Of a stretch of DNA of 64,000 nucleotides, positions 56,704 to 64,000 are shown one piece after another. Each line of letters starts with the position of its first letter. The first letter of the stretch is position 1. The notes beneath the pieces are model-generated. The model made no database searches. It was given only the letters and a program-made list of their open reading frames with translations, and was not told the origin of the DNA. This DNA comes from Pectobacterium punjabense. GTDB taxonomy: Bacteria > Pseudomonadota > Gammaproteobacteria > Enterobacterales > Enterobacteriaceae. The translations under genes were made by a program, and so were the position numbers. Location of the stretch: NCBI RefSeq assembly GCF_012427845.1, contig NZ_CP038498.1:620001-684000 (forward strand). Reading direction: 5' to 3'.

Positions 56704-59700
56704 TGCGACGAGAGTCGTGTAGGTAGCTAGCCTAGCGGACTACTTCCATAGTGAGTATTAACGAATGTTATGCTCACTATTTCCCGCTAAATTAGCACAA
56801 ATATGATAAATGTCCGATGTTCCGGACTTTAAATGCCTCCGGAACATCGGCTCTTCGCTAAGCGAAGAACTAACTTCTGGATATGGCTTTAAAGTCAGAA
56901 TCCCCTAAAACTTACAAATGTATTAACTGTTATAACTATTTGAAATTTATCAAATATAGTAACGACAATAACTATTGTAACGTCCAAAAGATTCACGCTG
57001 AAGCAAGTTGAGGTTTGACTTGTGATGTAGCGGGGTAACTATCGTCTTTATCAACACTATGTGCACTAGCGCCTACCGGTGTGAAGCTGTACTGATGATT
57101 GTCTGACTGTATTGCTGTTTGATGCAGAGCCAGACCTGTTATGTAACTAACAGTAGCCTAGGAGCAGCGCGTTACCAGTAATGGTGAGGTGTGAGAGCGT
57201 TCTGACAATGTACTCCTCGATGTGTGGGCATTGCGTTACCGTGAGGTAAGCAATGGATTTTGCCAGTAGCAGGCGGATGAGAGGCTAGGCTGGATCATAG
57301 GGTTAACGTTAAGTGAACTGTTGTAAGCACCGTCAGCCGCAAGCAGCAAAAGCTACTGATATGCTGTGACCAAAAGGTACAGGGTCGGTTATTCCTTTTA
57401 CATCTGGGAATACGTTGCCATCAGACCTTCGGTGTATAGGCAGAACCTAAGTGATTCGTGTCATGAGTACGGAACTCGGTAAGCCCGTATTTTTGCCCTT
57501 GTGGCAGGGGAGTCGTAAGACAAACTGTTGAGAGTGCGGGTAGCGGAGGTTGGAAGAAGCGAATGCCATTCTTTAATCGAGTGGATAAGGGGTTAAACGT
57601 TCCCCTACCGGAAACGGGGCAGACTTCTGGCTGGTCTTTAATTGTGTGCAGTACTGTAAAGCAAACCTAATGTGACAGAAAGTTGGCTAAGGTGGTTCAT
57701 ACCCACCTTAACCAGACCCTTGCGGGAGCAAAAGATAACTCCCGCAAGGGGGCTGTCCGTCTGCTTTCGCTCGGGGCTTTCTAACCAAAAGCACTGAGGA
57801 GAGTAGCAAGATGAGTACGTTAATAAAAGTATCTGCGCTTTCCGGCAGGGCGGAAAACTGGCACCAGATTAACTGGCGTCAGATACACCGTCAGGTCAGA
57901 GGGCTACAGATACGAATCGCAAAGGCAACGGAGCAGAAGCGCTGGCGTAGGGTGAAAGCCCTGCAAAGGATGCTGACGCGCTCGTTTGCAGCTAAAGCAC
58001 TGGCTGTCAGACGAGTTACCGAAAATCGAGGCAAAAAGACGGCTGGAGTGGATCGTGAACTTTGGAACACTCCCGAAAAGAAATGGCTGGCGATAGGTCA
58101 ACTGACGCGCACAGGTTACAAACCTGCTCCGCTGAGGCGTGTTTACATCCCTAAAAGCAACGGTAAACGTCGCCCATTAGGGATTCCGACTATGAAGGAT
58201 CGTGCGATGCAGGCTCTATTCCTGTCAGCACTAGACCCGGTATCGGAAACCACGGCCGATCGTAATAGTTATGGTTTTCGTCCAGTGCGTTCAGCGGCGG
58301 ATGCGATTGAGCAATGTTTCGTCAATCTCAGTCGGGGAAGTTCGTCTGAATGGGTATTGGAAGGCGACATTAAAGGATGTTTCGACAATATCAGTCATGA
58401 CTGGCTACTTGCCAATATTCCGTTGGATAAACAGGTGCTCGGGAAATGGCTTAAAGCGGGATTCATTGAATCCGGTCGGTTATATCCAACCGAAGCTGGC
58501 ACACCACAGGGAGGCATTATCTCTCCGGTGTTGGCGAATATGGCATTGGATGGACTGGAAGCGGTGTTAGAAGCTCACTTCGGGCGGAAGAACACCAAAG
58601 CCAGTTACAAGACCAAGGTCAATTATGTGCGTTACGCAGACGACTTCATTATTACGGGTATCTCGAAAGAGCTGCTGGAAAGTAAAGTCAAACCTCTTGT
58701 CGAGGCCTTTATGGCTGACCGAGGGCTGCAATTATCACCAGAAAAAACGGTGATCACGCATATTTCGGATGGGTTTGATTTTCTGGGGCAAAACGTGCGC
58801 AAGTATCGAGGCAAAATGCTGATAAAGCCTGCTGCTAAAGGTCTTCGCAATCACCTTCAGAAAATCCGGCAGATAGTGAAACGCAATGCGGCGTCAAAAC
58901 AGGGTGACCTGATAAGGCAACTTAATCCGGTACTACGGGGTTGGGCAAATTATCATCGTCATATTGTTGCCAAAGAAACGTTTAGCTATATCGACTATCG
59001 CGTCTGGAAGTTGCTCTGGCGCTGGTCATGCCGTCGGCACGGTAATCGCAACAAGTACTGGGTGAAACCGAAGTATTTTCACTCAGTCGGTGGCGATAAC
59101 TGGGTGTTCCAGAGTATCGATGCGGACAACGGCCTGCAAAGGTTGCTGTCCTGCAAAGATATCCCGATTAAACGTCACATTAAAATCAAGTCCCAGGCTA
59201 ATCCATACGATCCGGTTGATGAGCTGTACTTCGAACAGCGGCAGGTTAAGCGCTGGAAAGAAGGCAAAATGCAGCGAGGAAAACTGCGAATGATATGGGA
59301 GCGACAGGGCTATCGGTGCCCGATCTGTCACCAGCTATTCAGAGATAATGATGATTGGGATGTCCATCACATTATCAGACGGGTAGATGGCGGTGGTGAC
59401 GAAATCGATAATTTAATGATGTTGCATCCAAATTGCCATAGATTGATCCATAACCATTGAATGGTTATAGATGGATTAGTAAAATCATGAGGATCTCTAA
59501 CTTCACGGGAATTCAAGGAGGCTTGTTTTGGCCAAATTTTTGAATGTCCCCGAGTTGTTCTCCGTGTAACGGCACAGAGTCCTGACCGGAAGGGGATCGA
59601 CTCGAGAGACTAGGGAGCAAAAGGGTGGCACTGTGTGCATTGTGGGAAGAAGCCGTGCTCTTCCTACTTGAACCTTTACCGGACGGCCGTTACCTGAGGT

Positions 59701-60078
59701 TAACGATCCTGAAAGAGTTGGAGAAGGTCAGGTATGGATCGATACTTCCTCTATTACATGAATTTTGAGAATAATTATTTTGATACTGCAATCCCAGAGA
59801 GGCGTGGAGCCCCCTGAATTAATTAAAGCAATTTAGAATTGTTCTAGTTAAGCAACCTTGATTTCCAAGGGGTATTGATATAACTCGTTAATTTTTGATT
59901 ATATGAAATATTGAGAAATAAACAAAAACTTCACTTTGTCTCAACTGATTTTGCTAGTTATTACGTTGTCGGCCCAAACAGTAGTGCGGGTTTATAAGGG
60001 CTTGAGCCGTATGCGGGGAAACTTGCATGTACGGTTCTTAGGGGGCGGCGGCACAGTAATGTGCTGCTGCTACCCGAC
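56703..60078 (+). mobile_element. Group II intron inserted in the groEL stop codon
   Basis: 5' end GTGCG (56703-56707) fits the group II start; 3' part has domain V (GAGCCGTATGCGGGGAAACT...TGTACGGTTC, 60004-60038) with the AGC triad and domain VI (60041-60075) with a bulged A at ~60072, ending CTACCCGAC. EBS1 TACATC (57399-57404), in the loop of a TATTCC/GGGAATA stem, pairs exactly with GATGTA just before the proposed 5' site. Joined exons read ATG-TAA-TGT. The 5' part before the maturase (~1.1 kb) is longer than usual, so extra sequence may be inserted. The hairpin at 56814-56850 (CCGATGTTCCGGA, 13 bp perfect) is inside it. Confidence 0.72.
57811..59460 (+). CDS. ltrA: Group II intron reverse transcriptase / maturase / HNH endonuclease
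   Basis: 549 residues. RT domain: RRVYIPKSNGKRRPLGIPTMKDRAMQ, SYGFRPVRSAADAI, EGDIKGCFDNISHDWL, GTPQGGIISPVLANMALDGLE and the catalytic YADD in VNYVRYADDFII; maturase (X) domain with LNPVLRGWANYHRHIVAKETF; C-terminal HNH endonuclease CPICHQLF ... WDVHHIIRRVDGGGDEIDNLMMLHPNCHRLIH. All parts look intact, so the intron may be mobile. GAGGAG upstream of ATG. Encoded in domain IV, transcribed in the groEL direction. Confidence 0.96.
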   Translation: MSTLIKVSALSGRAENWHQINWRQIHRQVRGLQIRIAKATEQKRWRRVKALQRMLTRSFAAKALAVRRVTENRGKKTAGVDRELWNTPEKKWLAIGQLTRTGYKPAPLRRVYIPKSNGKRRPLGIPTMKDRAMQALFLSALDPVSETTADRNSYGFRPVRSAADAIEQCFVNLSRGSSSEWVLEGDIKGCFDNISHDWLLANIPLDKQVLGKWLKAGFIESGRLYPTEAGTPQGGIISPVLANMALDGLEAVLEAHFGRKNTKASYKTKVNYVRYADDFIITGISKELLESKVKPLVEAFMADRGLQLSPEKTVITHISDGFDFLGQNVRKYRGKMLIKPAAKGLRNHLQKIRQIVKRNAASKQGDLIRQLNPVLRGWANYHRHIVAKETFSYIDYRVWKLLWRWSCRRHGNRNKYWVKPKYFHSVGGDNWVFQSIDADNGLQRLLSCKDIPIKRHIKIKSQANPYDPVDELYFEQRQVKRWKEGKMQRGKLRMIWERQGYRCPICHQLFRDNDDWDVHHIIRRVDGGGDEIDNLMMLHPNCHRLIHNH

Positions 60079-60085
60079 ATGTGAC

Positions 60086-60113
60086 ACTCCTGCCACCGGA
60101 AGCCATTTTCCGG
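60086..60113 (+). other. Hairpin just downstream of the intron
   Basis: CACCGGAA-GCCATT-TTCCGGTG, 8-bp perfect stem in the 3' exon, ~15 bases after the intron end. Probably part of the original groEL 3' region. Confidence 0.4.
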
Positions 60114-60159
60114 TGACTGGCGGTCAGGTTACAGAAGCTCGTCTTTCTGTCCTTTAAAG

Positions 60160-60197
60160 AGCACTATCCGGTCGCGATACCGGGTGGTGCTTTTTTT
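60160..60197 (+). terminator. Rho-independent terminator, probable end of the groESL transcript
   Basis: AGCAC-TATCCGGT-CGCG-ATACCGGG-TGGTGCT followed by TTTTTT. It would be the first T-run terminator after groEL if the intron is spliced. 60200-60464 after it holds no gene and should carry the ubiC promoter; TACAAT near 60398 is a possible -10. Confidence 0.75.
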
Positions 60198-60464
60198 ATG
60201 CGCCTCTTTTCTATCAATCAATTCAATGCATTATTGAGATAAGCATACTTGTGCTTGTTGATTTCCCACCAAACTGCTGTGTGAATGACTAAAGAGGTAT
60301 CGCGATGGCTGGCGCGTAACCAGCCACATTGCCAAAATGTTGCCACATCGGGGATGAATTGGTTTATAGCGTGTTATCGGGGGAAGCATTCTGCGCTACA
60401 ATAGGGGCGCTTACTTTATTTACGAATGCTTTATCGATAAGCAACCCTGTCTGGAGTAGGGACA

Positions 60465-60998
60465 ATGTCTGACGATGCGTCAACGCTTTTGCGCACCATA
60501 TCCTGGTTTACTGAACCCCCTTCGGTATTGCCTGAACACATTGGTGACTGGTTGATGGAAACCAGTTCCATGACGCAGCGGCTTGAAAAATACTGTGCCC
60601 AACTGAGGGTCACGCTTTGTCGTGAGGGTTTCATTACGCCACAGGTATTGGGCGAAGAGCGCGATCAACTCCCTCTTGATGAACGTTACTGGCTGCGTGA
60701 AGTCGTGCTGTATGGTGACGATCGCCCTTGGCTTTTCGGCAGAACGATTGTCCCACAACAGACGCTCGATGGTTCAGGCTCAGCGTTGACCAAAATAGGC
60801 AATCAGCCGTTAGGCCGTTATCTGTTTGAGCAAAAATCGCTGACGCGTGATTATATTCATACCGGATGTTGCGAAGGTTTATGGGCGCGGCGTTCCCGCC
60901 TGTGTCTTTCGGGGTATCCGTTACTGTTGACTGAGCTTTTCTTACCGGAATCACCCGTTTATTACACACCTGGTGATGAAGGTTGGCAGGTAATTTGA
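60465..60998 (+). CDS. ubiC: Chorismate--pyruvate lyase UbiC
   Basis: 177 residues. Makes 4-hydroxybenzoate from chorismate, first step of ubiquinone ring synthesis. Recognised by ERYWLREVVLYGDDRPWLFGRTIVP, LGRYLFE and RRSRLCLSGYPLLLTELFLP. Start ATG 60465 with GGAGT upstream. Twelve bases before ubiA; the pair is an operon. Confidence 0.94.
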   Translation: MSDDASTLLRTISWFTEPPSVLPEHIGDWLMETSSMTQRLEKYCAQLRVTLCREGFITPQVLGEERDQLPLDERYWLREVVLYGDDRPWLFGRTIVPQQTLDGSGSALTKIGNQPLGRYLFEQKSLTRDYIHTGCCEGLWARRSRLCLSGYPLLLTELFLPESPVYYTPGDEGWQVI

Positions 60999-61010
60999 GG
61001 AGATAAATCC

Positions 61011-61874
61011 TTGGAAAGAAGTGTTACAGCAGGGAAATGGCTGGCTTATTGTCGCTTGATGCGAATTGATAAACCGATAGGTTCTCTGTTACTGCTGTGG
61101 CCAACGCTATGGGCGCTGTGGCTGGCGGGAGGGGGAACACCTGCACCGTGGACGCTCTTTGTTTTTGTCGCTGGCGTTTTCCTTATGCGTGCGGCGGGTT
61201 GCGTTATCAATGATTATGCCGACAGGCATTTTGACGGCCATGTAAAACGTACGGCTTCTCGCCCATTGCCCAGCGGCGAGGTGAGCGAGCAATCAGCCAA
61301 AATTCTGTTCGTGGTTCTGGTCTTGTTGGCGTTTGGTCTGGTGTTGACGCTGAATAAGATGACGATTCTATTGTCTGTCGCCGGGCTGGCACTGGCATGG
61401 GTTTATCCGTTTATGAAACGAATTAGCCATCTGCCTCAGTTCGTGCTGGGGGCGGCGTTTGGCTGGTCGATTCCGATGGCCTACGTCGCGGTCAGTGAAA
61501 GCTTGCCCGTGACCTGCTGGATGATGTTTTTGGCGTATATTTGCTGGACGGTGGCTTACGATACGCAATATGCGATGGTGGATCGTGATGACGATCTGAA
61601 GATCGGTGTGAAGTCTACTGCGATCTTATTTGGTCGTTTTGATAATCTCATTATCGGGCTATTGCAGTTGAGTATGCTGGCCTTGCTGCTGATTTTAGGA
61701 AAGATCACCGGGCTGGGAACCCCCTACTATATCTCGCTGTTGGTCGCTGGCGGGATGTTTATCTATCAGCAAATACTGACTGCCGGGCGCGAGCGCGATG
61801 CCTGTTTTAAGGCATTCCACAATAATAAATATGCGGGTATGGCGATATTTATTGGCGTACTGTTTGGGCTGTAA
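61011..61874 (+). CDS. ubiA: 4-hydroxybenzoate octaprenyltransferase UbiA
   Basis: 287 residues, multi-helix membrane prenyltransferase. Two Asp-rich motifs: [21 protein letters not shown] and [22 protein letters not shown] start at 61011 with AGGAG ~9 bases upstream; aligned with E. coli UbiA this keeps the family N-terminus ([24 protein letters not shown]). The rare TTG start may keep expression low. Confidence 0.95.
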   Translation: MERSVTAGKWLAYCRLMRIDKPIGSLLLLWPTLWALWLAGGGTPAPWTLFVFVAGVFLMRAAGCVINDYADRHFDGHVKRTASRPLPSGEVSEQSAKILFVVLVLLAFGLVLTLNKMTILLSVAGLALAWVYPFMKRISHLPQFVLGAAFGWSIPMAYVAVSESLPVTCWMMFLAYICWTVAYDTQYAMVDRDDDLKIGVKSTAILFGRFDNLIIGLLQLSMLALLLILGKITGLGTPYYISLLVAGGMFIYQQILTAGRERDACFKAFHNNKYAGMAIFIGVLFGL

Positions 61875-61890
61875 GGTAGACAGTAGAGAC

Positions 61891-61921
61891 AAAAAAGCAG
61901 CGATTTCTCGCTGCTTTTTTT
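61891..61921. terminator. Bidirectional terminator between ubiA and plsB
   Basis: AAAAAAGCAGCG-ATTTCT-CGCTGCTTTTTTT; T-runs on both strands, serving the convergent ubiA and plsB genes. Confidence 0.85.
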
Positions 61922-62001
61922 ATTGACGGATCGTCACGCTAAATGCGTCCACGGCTTGATGGCGGCGTGTTATCCACCATTTTACCGTGGTTCCTGCCTG
62001 A

Positions 62002-64000
62002 CTATTCCTGCTTTACCTCTTCCACCGTCTGACCGGCTGTTTCCATTTCGGCAGACGAACTGGCACTTTCGATAGTCAACCTAACTTCCGGGGTGATCAA
62101 ATCGCCAAGGATGTTGTAGATTGCCACGATATCACCTTGCGCTGCTTCCGCACTGTCGGTGATATATCCGGCTGTGCGTAACGTCGCGACCAGCGTTGAG
62201 AACACCGCTTTATCGAAAAACTCCGGCGCATTAATACCGTGCAGAACAGACAGACGCTGTGCCATATTTCGGCTTTCTTTCTCCAGCGTGCCACGGTTGA
62301 TTTCTGGGTTCGCGCACAGCAAAGACAGCGTAATCGCATAACGTTGCAGCGTCTCACGCACGCCAGCTGATAACAGTTGCAGCGTACGGATGCGTGGTGG
62401 ATTAATGGCGAGTTCGCCGTCACGGCTACACAGCAACTGTTGTCGAACCAGTTCATTAGCTAGCGTTTCCAGCACGCCCGGTAATTGCTCTTTGGAATAA
62501 TGCAGGAACAACTCGGCTTGCAGCAGCGGATAGATTAGCGTGATTTGTTGCACGACGTCGGCGAGAGTAATCCGACGATGATGAATGACGATACTGGCGA
62601 TCAGCGACGGCAAGACCAACAGGTGCTGGATATTATTGCGATAATACGTCATCAGAACCGCTTGCTCGCGCGGCAGAATGATGATGTCACCAATACTGTC
62701 CTTCTCTACTTCAAACTTGTTCATGCCCAGCGCGTGTTCCAACAGTTCATCCGCTGTCTTCTTAGGCGCTGTAATATCTTTGTGGTAAGGCACTTGGCGC
62801 AGTAGTTGCAGGTAGCAGTCTAGCTGTTCATGCATTTGCTCACGGGTCAGAGAACGCTGGCGCGATGCTAACAGGGCGGTAGAGCACAGGTTCATTGCGT
62901 TCGCTGCCGCAGAGTTATTGATGCGCACCATGATATCCATGGAGATATCCTGCACTGTCGGCGTTAGCCAGCTTGGGCGCTGTGCCTCAATCGGGTCAAT
63001 CGCGTCACGCCATTGCGGCACATGCTGGTTCAGATAGGTGGTCAGCGGCAGAGGTTCGCCGAAGTTCACATAGCCCTGACCCAGATTACGCAGCTTGCGC
63101 AAACCGCGCACCATCTGCATAAAGCCTTCTTTTTCCTTCACCGCGCCGCGCAGCTCTTTCGCATAGGTGCCGACTTCCATCACGTGCTCGTAGCCGACAT
63201 AAATCGGCACCAGTGTGATAGGGCGCGTACCGCCTCTTAGCATAGCCTGAATGGTCATCGCCAGCGTACCGGTTTTGGGCTCTAACAGACGTCCCGTGCG
63301 CGAACGCCCGCCTTCCATGAAGTATTCAACGGAATAACCACGGGCAAATAGCTCGCCCAAGTACTCGCGGAAAATTGTGGAATAGAGCTTGTTACCTTTG
63401 AAGGTCCGGCGAATAAAGAACGCACCAAGACGGCGGAAGATGGGACCCGCCGGCCAGAAATTAAGATTGATACCTGCGGCGATGTGCGGCGGAACTAAGC
63501 CTTGATGATACAGAACGTAGGACAGCAGCAGGTAATCCATATGGCTGCGGTGGCAGGGCACATAGACAATACCATGACCATCCTGCGCCAGTTGTCGCAC
63601 GCGTTCGGCGTTATGGACGTTAATCCCCTGATAAAGACGGTTCCACGTCCAGCTCAATACGCGATCTGACAGACGCACCGCTTCGTAAGAGAAGTCGGCA
63701 GCGATTTCCTCCATCAGCGCGATTGCATTTTGCTGCGCTTTCTCGTGGGAAATCTTCTTACTGCGCGCCTCATCGTCTACGGCTTTCTTGATCGCTTTGG
63801 AGTCCAGCAGCTTGTTAAATAGCTCCTGACGTACGGGTAAGCGTGGGCCAACTGCCGCCAAACGCTGACGGGAGAAATGCATACGCGCGACACGCGCCAG
63901 TTTGTGGGCTATGGTTTTGTCAGTACCATGCTCGGTCGCCATATAGCGCAGCGACACCGGGCTGGAGAAGCGGACAAAGCTGTCACGGCCTAGCCACAGT
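62002..64000 (-). CDS. plsB: Glycerol-3-phosphate acyltransferase PlsB, 5' end outside window
   Basis: First acylation of glycerol-3-phosphate in phospholipid synthesis, at the inner membrane. The frame runs through the window edge ([19 protein letters not shown] upstream of the first in-window ATG at 63957), so about 665 of the usual ~800 codons are seen. Acyltransferase motifs [10 protein letters not shown] (HX4D), EGGRSRTGR and later conserved blocks ([39 protein letters not shown]) are intact. Confidence 0.96.
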   Translation of the reverse strand, partial: LWLGRDSFVRFSSPVSLRYMATEHGTDKTIAHKLARVARMHFSRQRLAAVGPRLPVRQELFNKLLDSKAIKKAVDDEARSKKISHEKAQQNAIALMEEIAADFSYEAVRLSDRVLSWTWNRLYQGINVHNAERVRQLAQDGHGIVYVPCHRSHMDYLLLSYVLYHQGLVPPHIAAGINLNFWPAGPIFRRLGAFFIRRTFKGNKLYSTIFREYLGELFARGYSVEYFMEGGRSRTGRLLEPKTGTLAMTIQAMLRGGTRPITLVPIYVGYEHVMEVGTYAKELRGAVKEKEGFMQMVRGLRKLRNLGQGYVNFGEPLPLTTYLNQHVPQWRDAIDPIEAQRPSWLTPTVQDISMDIMVRINNSAAANAMNLCSTALLASRQRSLTREQMHEQLDCYLQLLRQVPYHKDITAPKKTADELLEHALGMNKFEVEKDSIGDIIILPREQAVLMTYYRNNIQHLLVLPSLIASIVIHHRRITLADVVQQITLIYPLLQAELFLHYSKEQLPGVLETLANELVRQQLLCSRDGELAINPPRIRTLQLLSAGVRETLQRYAITLSLLCANPEINRGTLEKESRNMAQRLSVLHGINAPEFFDKAVFSTLVATLRTAGYITDSAEAAQGDIVAIYNILGDLITPEVRLTIESASSSAEMETAGQTVEEVKQE

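Noticed and set aside
60398..60403. TACAAT as ubiC promoter -10
   Set aside because: No acceptable -35 at the right spacing; mentioned only as a possibility.

Overview
The window looks like a chromosomal segment of a soft-rot enterobacterium, most likely Pectobacterium. The backbone order yjdC-dsbD-cutA-dcuA-aspA / fxsA-groES-groEL is enterobacterial, ubiC-ubiA / plsB follows, and the protein sequences are close to Escherichia coli homologues. The genus call is inference; no 16S or species marker is present.

Layout. (1) 1-6751: the 3' part of a non-ribosomal peptide synthetase locus, two genes on +, with a last adenylation domain that has no carrier domain behind it. (2) 6831-24590, all on -: an adhesin and export locus. 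It encodes a TolC-like lipoprotein, a giant (~10.4 kb) repeat protein with an N-terminal DUF4347-type domain, a tail-collar-like secreted protein and three overlapping genes for HlyD-type adaptors, one fused to an M50 zinc-protease membrane domain and one to a GAF domain. No ABC ATPase gene is seen here. The giant gene carries an apparent 2-bp deletion. (3) 25207-35465, all on +: PEP mutase, phosphonopyruvate decarboxylase and a beta-hydroxyacid dehydrogenase run straight into C-P lyase genes phnGHIJKLMNP, so phosphonate-making and phosphonate-breaking genes lie in one array. (4) 35528-38137: an unrecognised gene, an AT-rich decayed stretch and a 5' remnant of a P4-type integrase. (5) 38138-47622: a ~9.4 kb island in tRNA-Phe, bounded by a near-perfect ~19-bp repeat of the tRNA 3' end. 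It holds an IS3-type fragment, a Gabija-like pair (UvrD-like helicase plus OLD/TOPRIM ATPase) with a third HEPN-like gene, two duplicated XRE regulators, a Ner-like regulator, ~900 bp of strongly structured DNA without a convincing gene, and a P4-type integrase. (6) 47749-56703: conserved backbone. (7) 56703-60078: a group II intron that appears to sit inside the groEL stop codon. (8) 60465-64000: ubiC, ubiA and the 3' part of plsB.

How the parts work together. The export locus probably makes and secretes one very large surface protein. The phosphonate array probably routes phosphoenolpyruvate to a phosphonate and/or recovers phosphate through C-P lyase. The tRNA-Phe island is a defence island. 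The backbone covers disulfide reduction, C4-dicarboxylate metabolism, chaperonin, ubiquinone synthesis and phospholipid synthesis. All functional statements come from motifs read by eye and from family knowledge; no database search was run.
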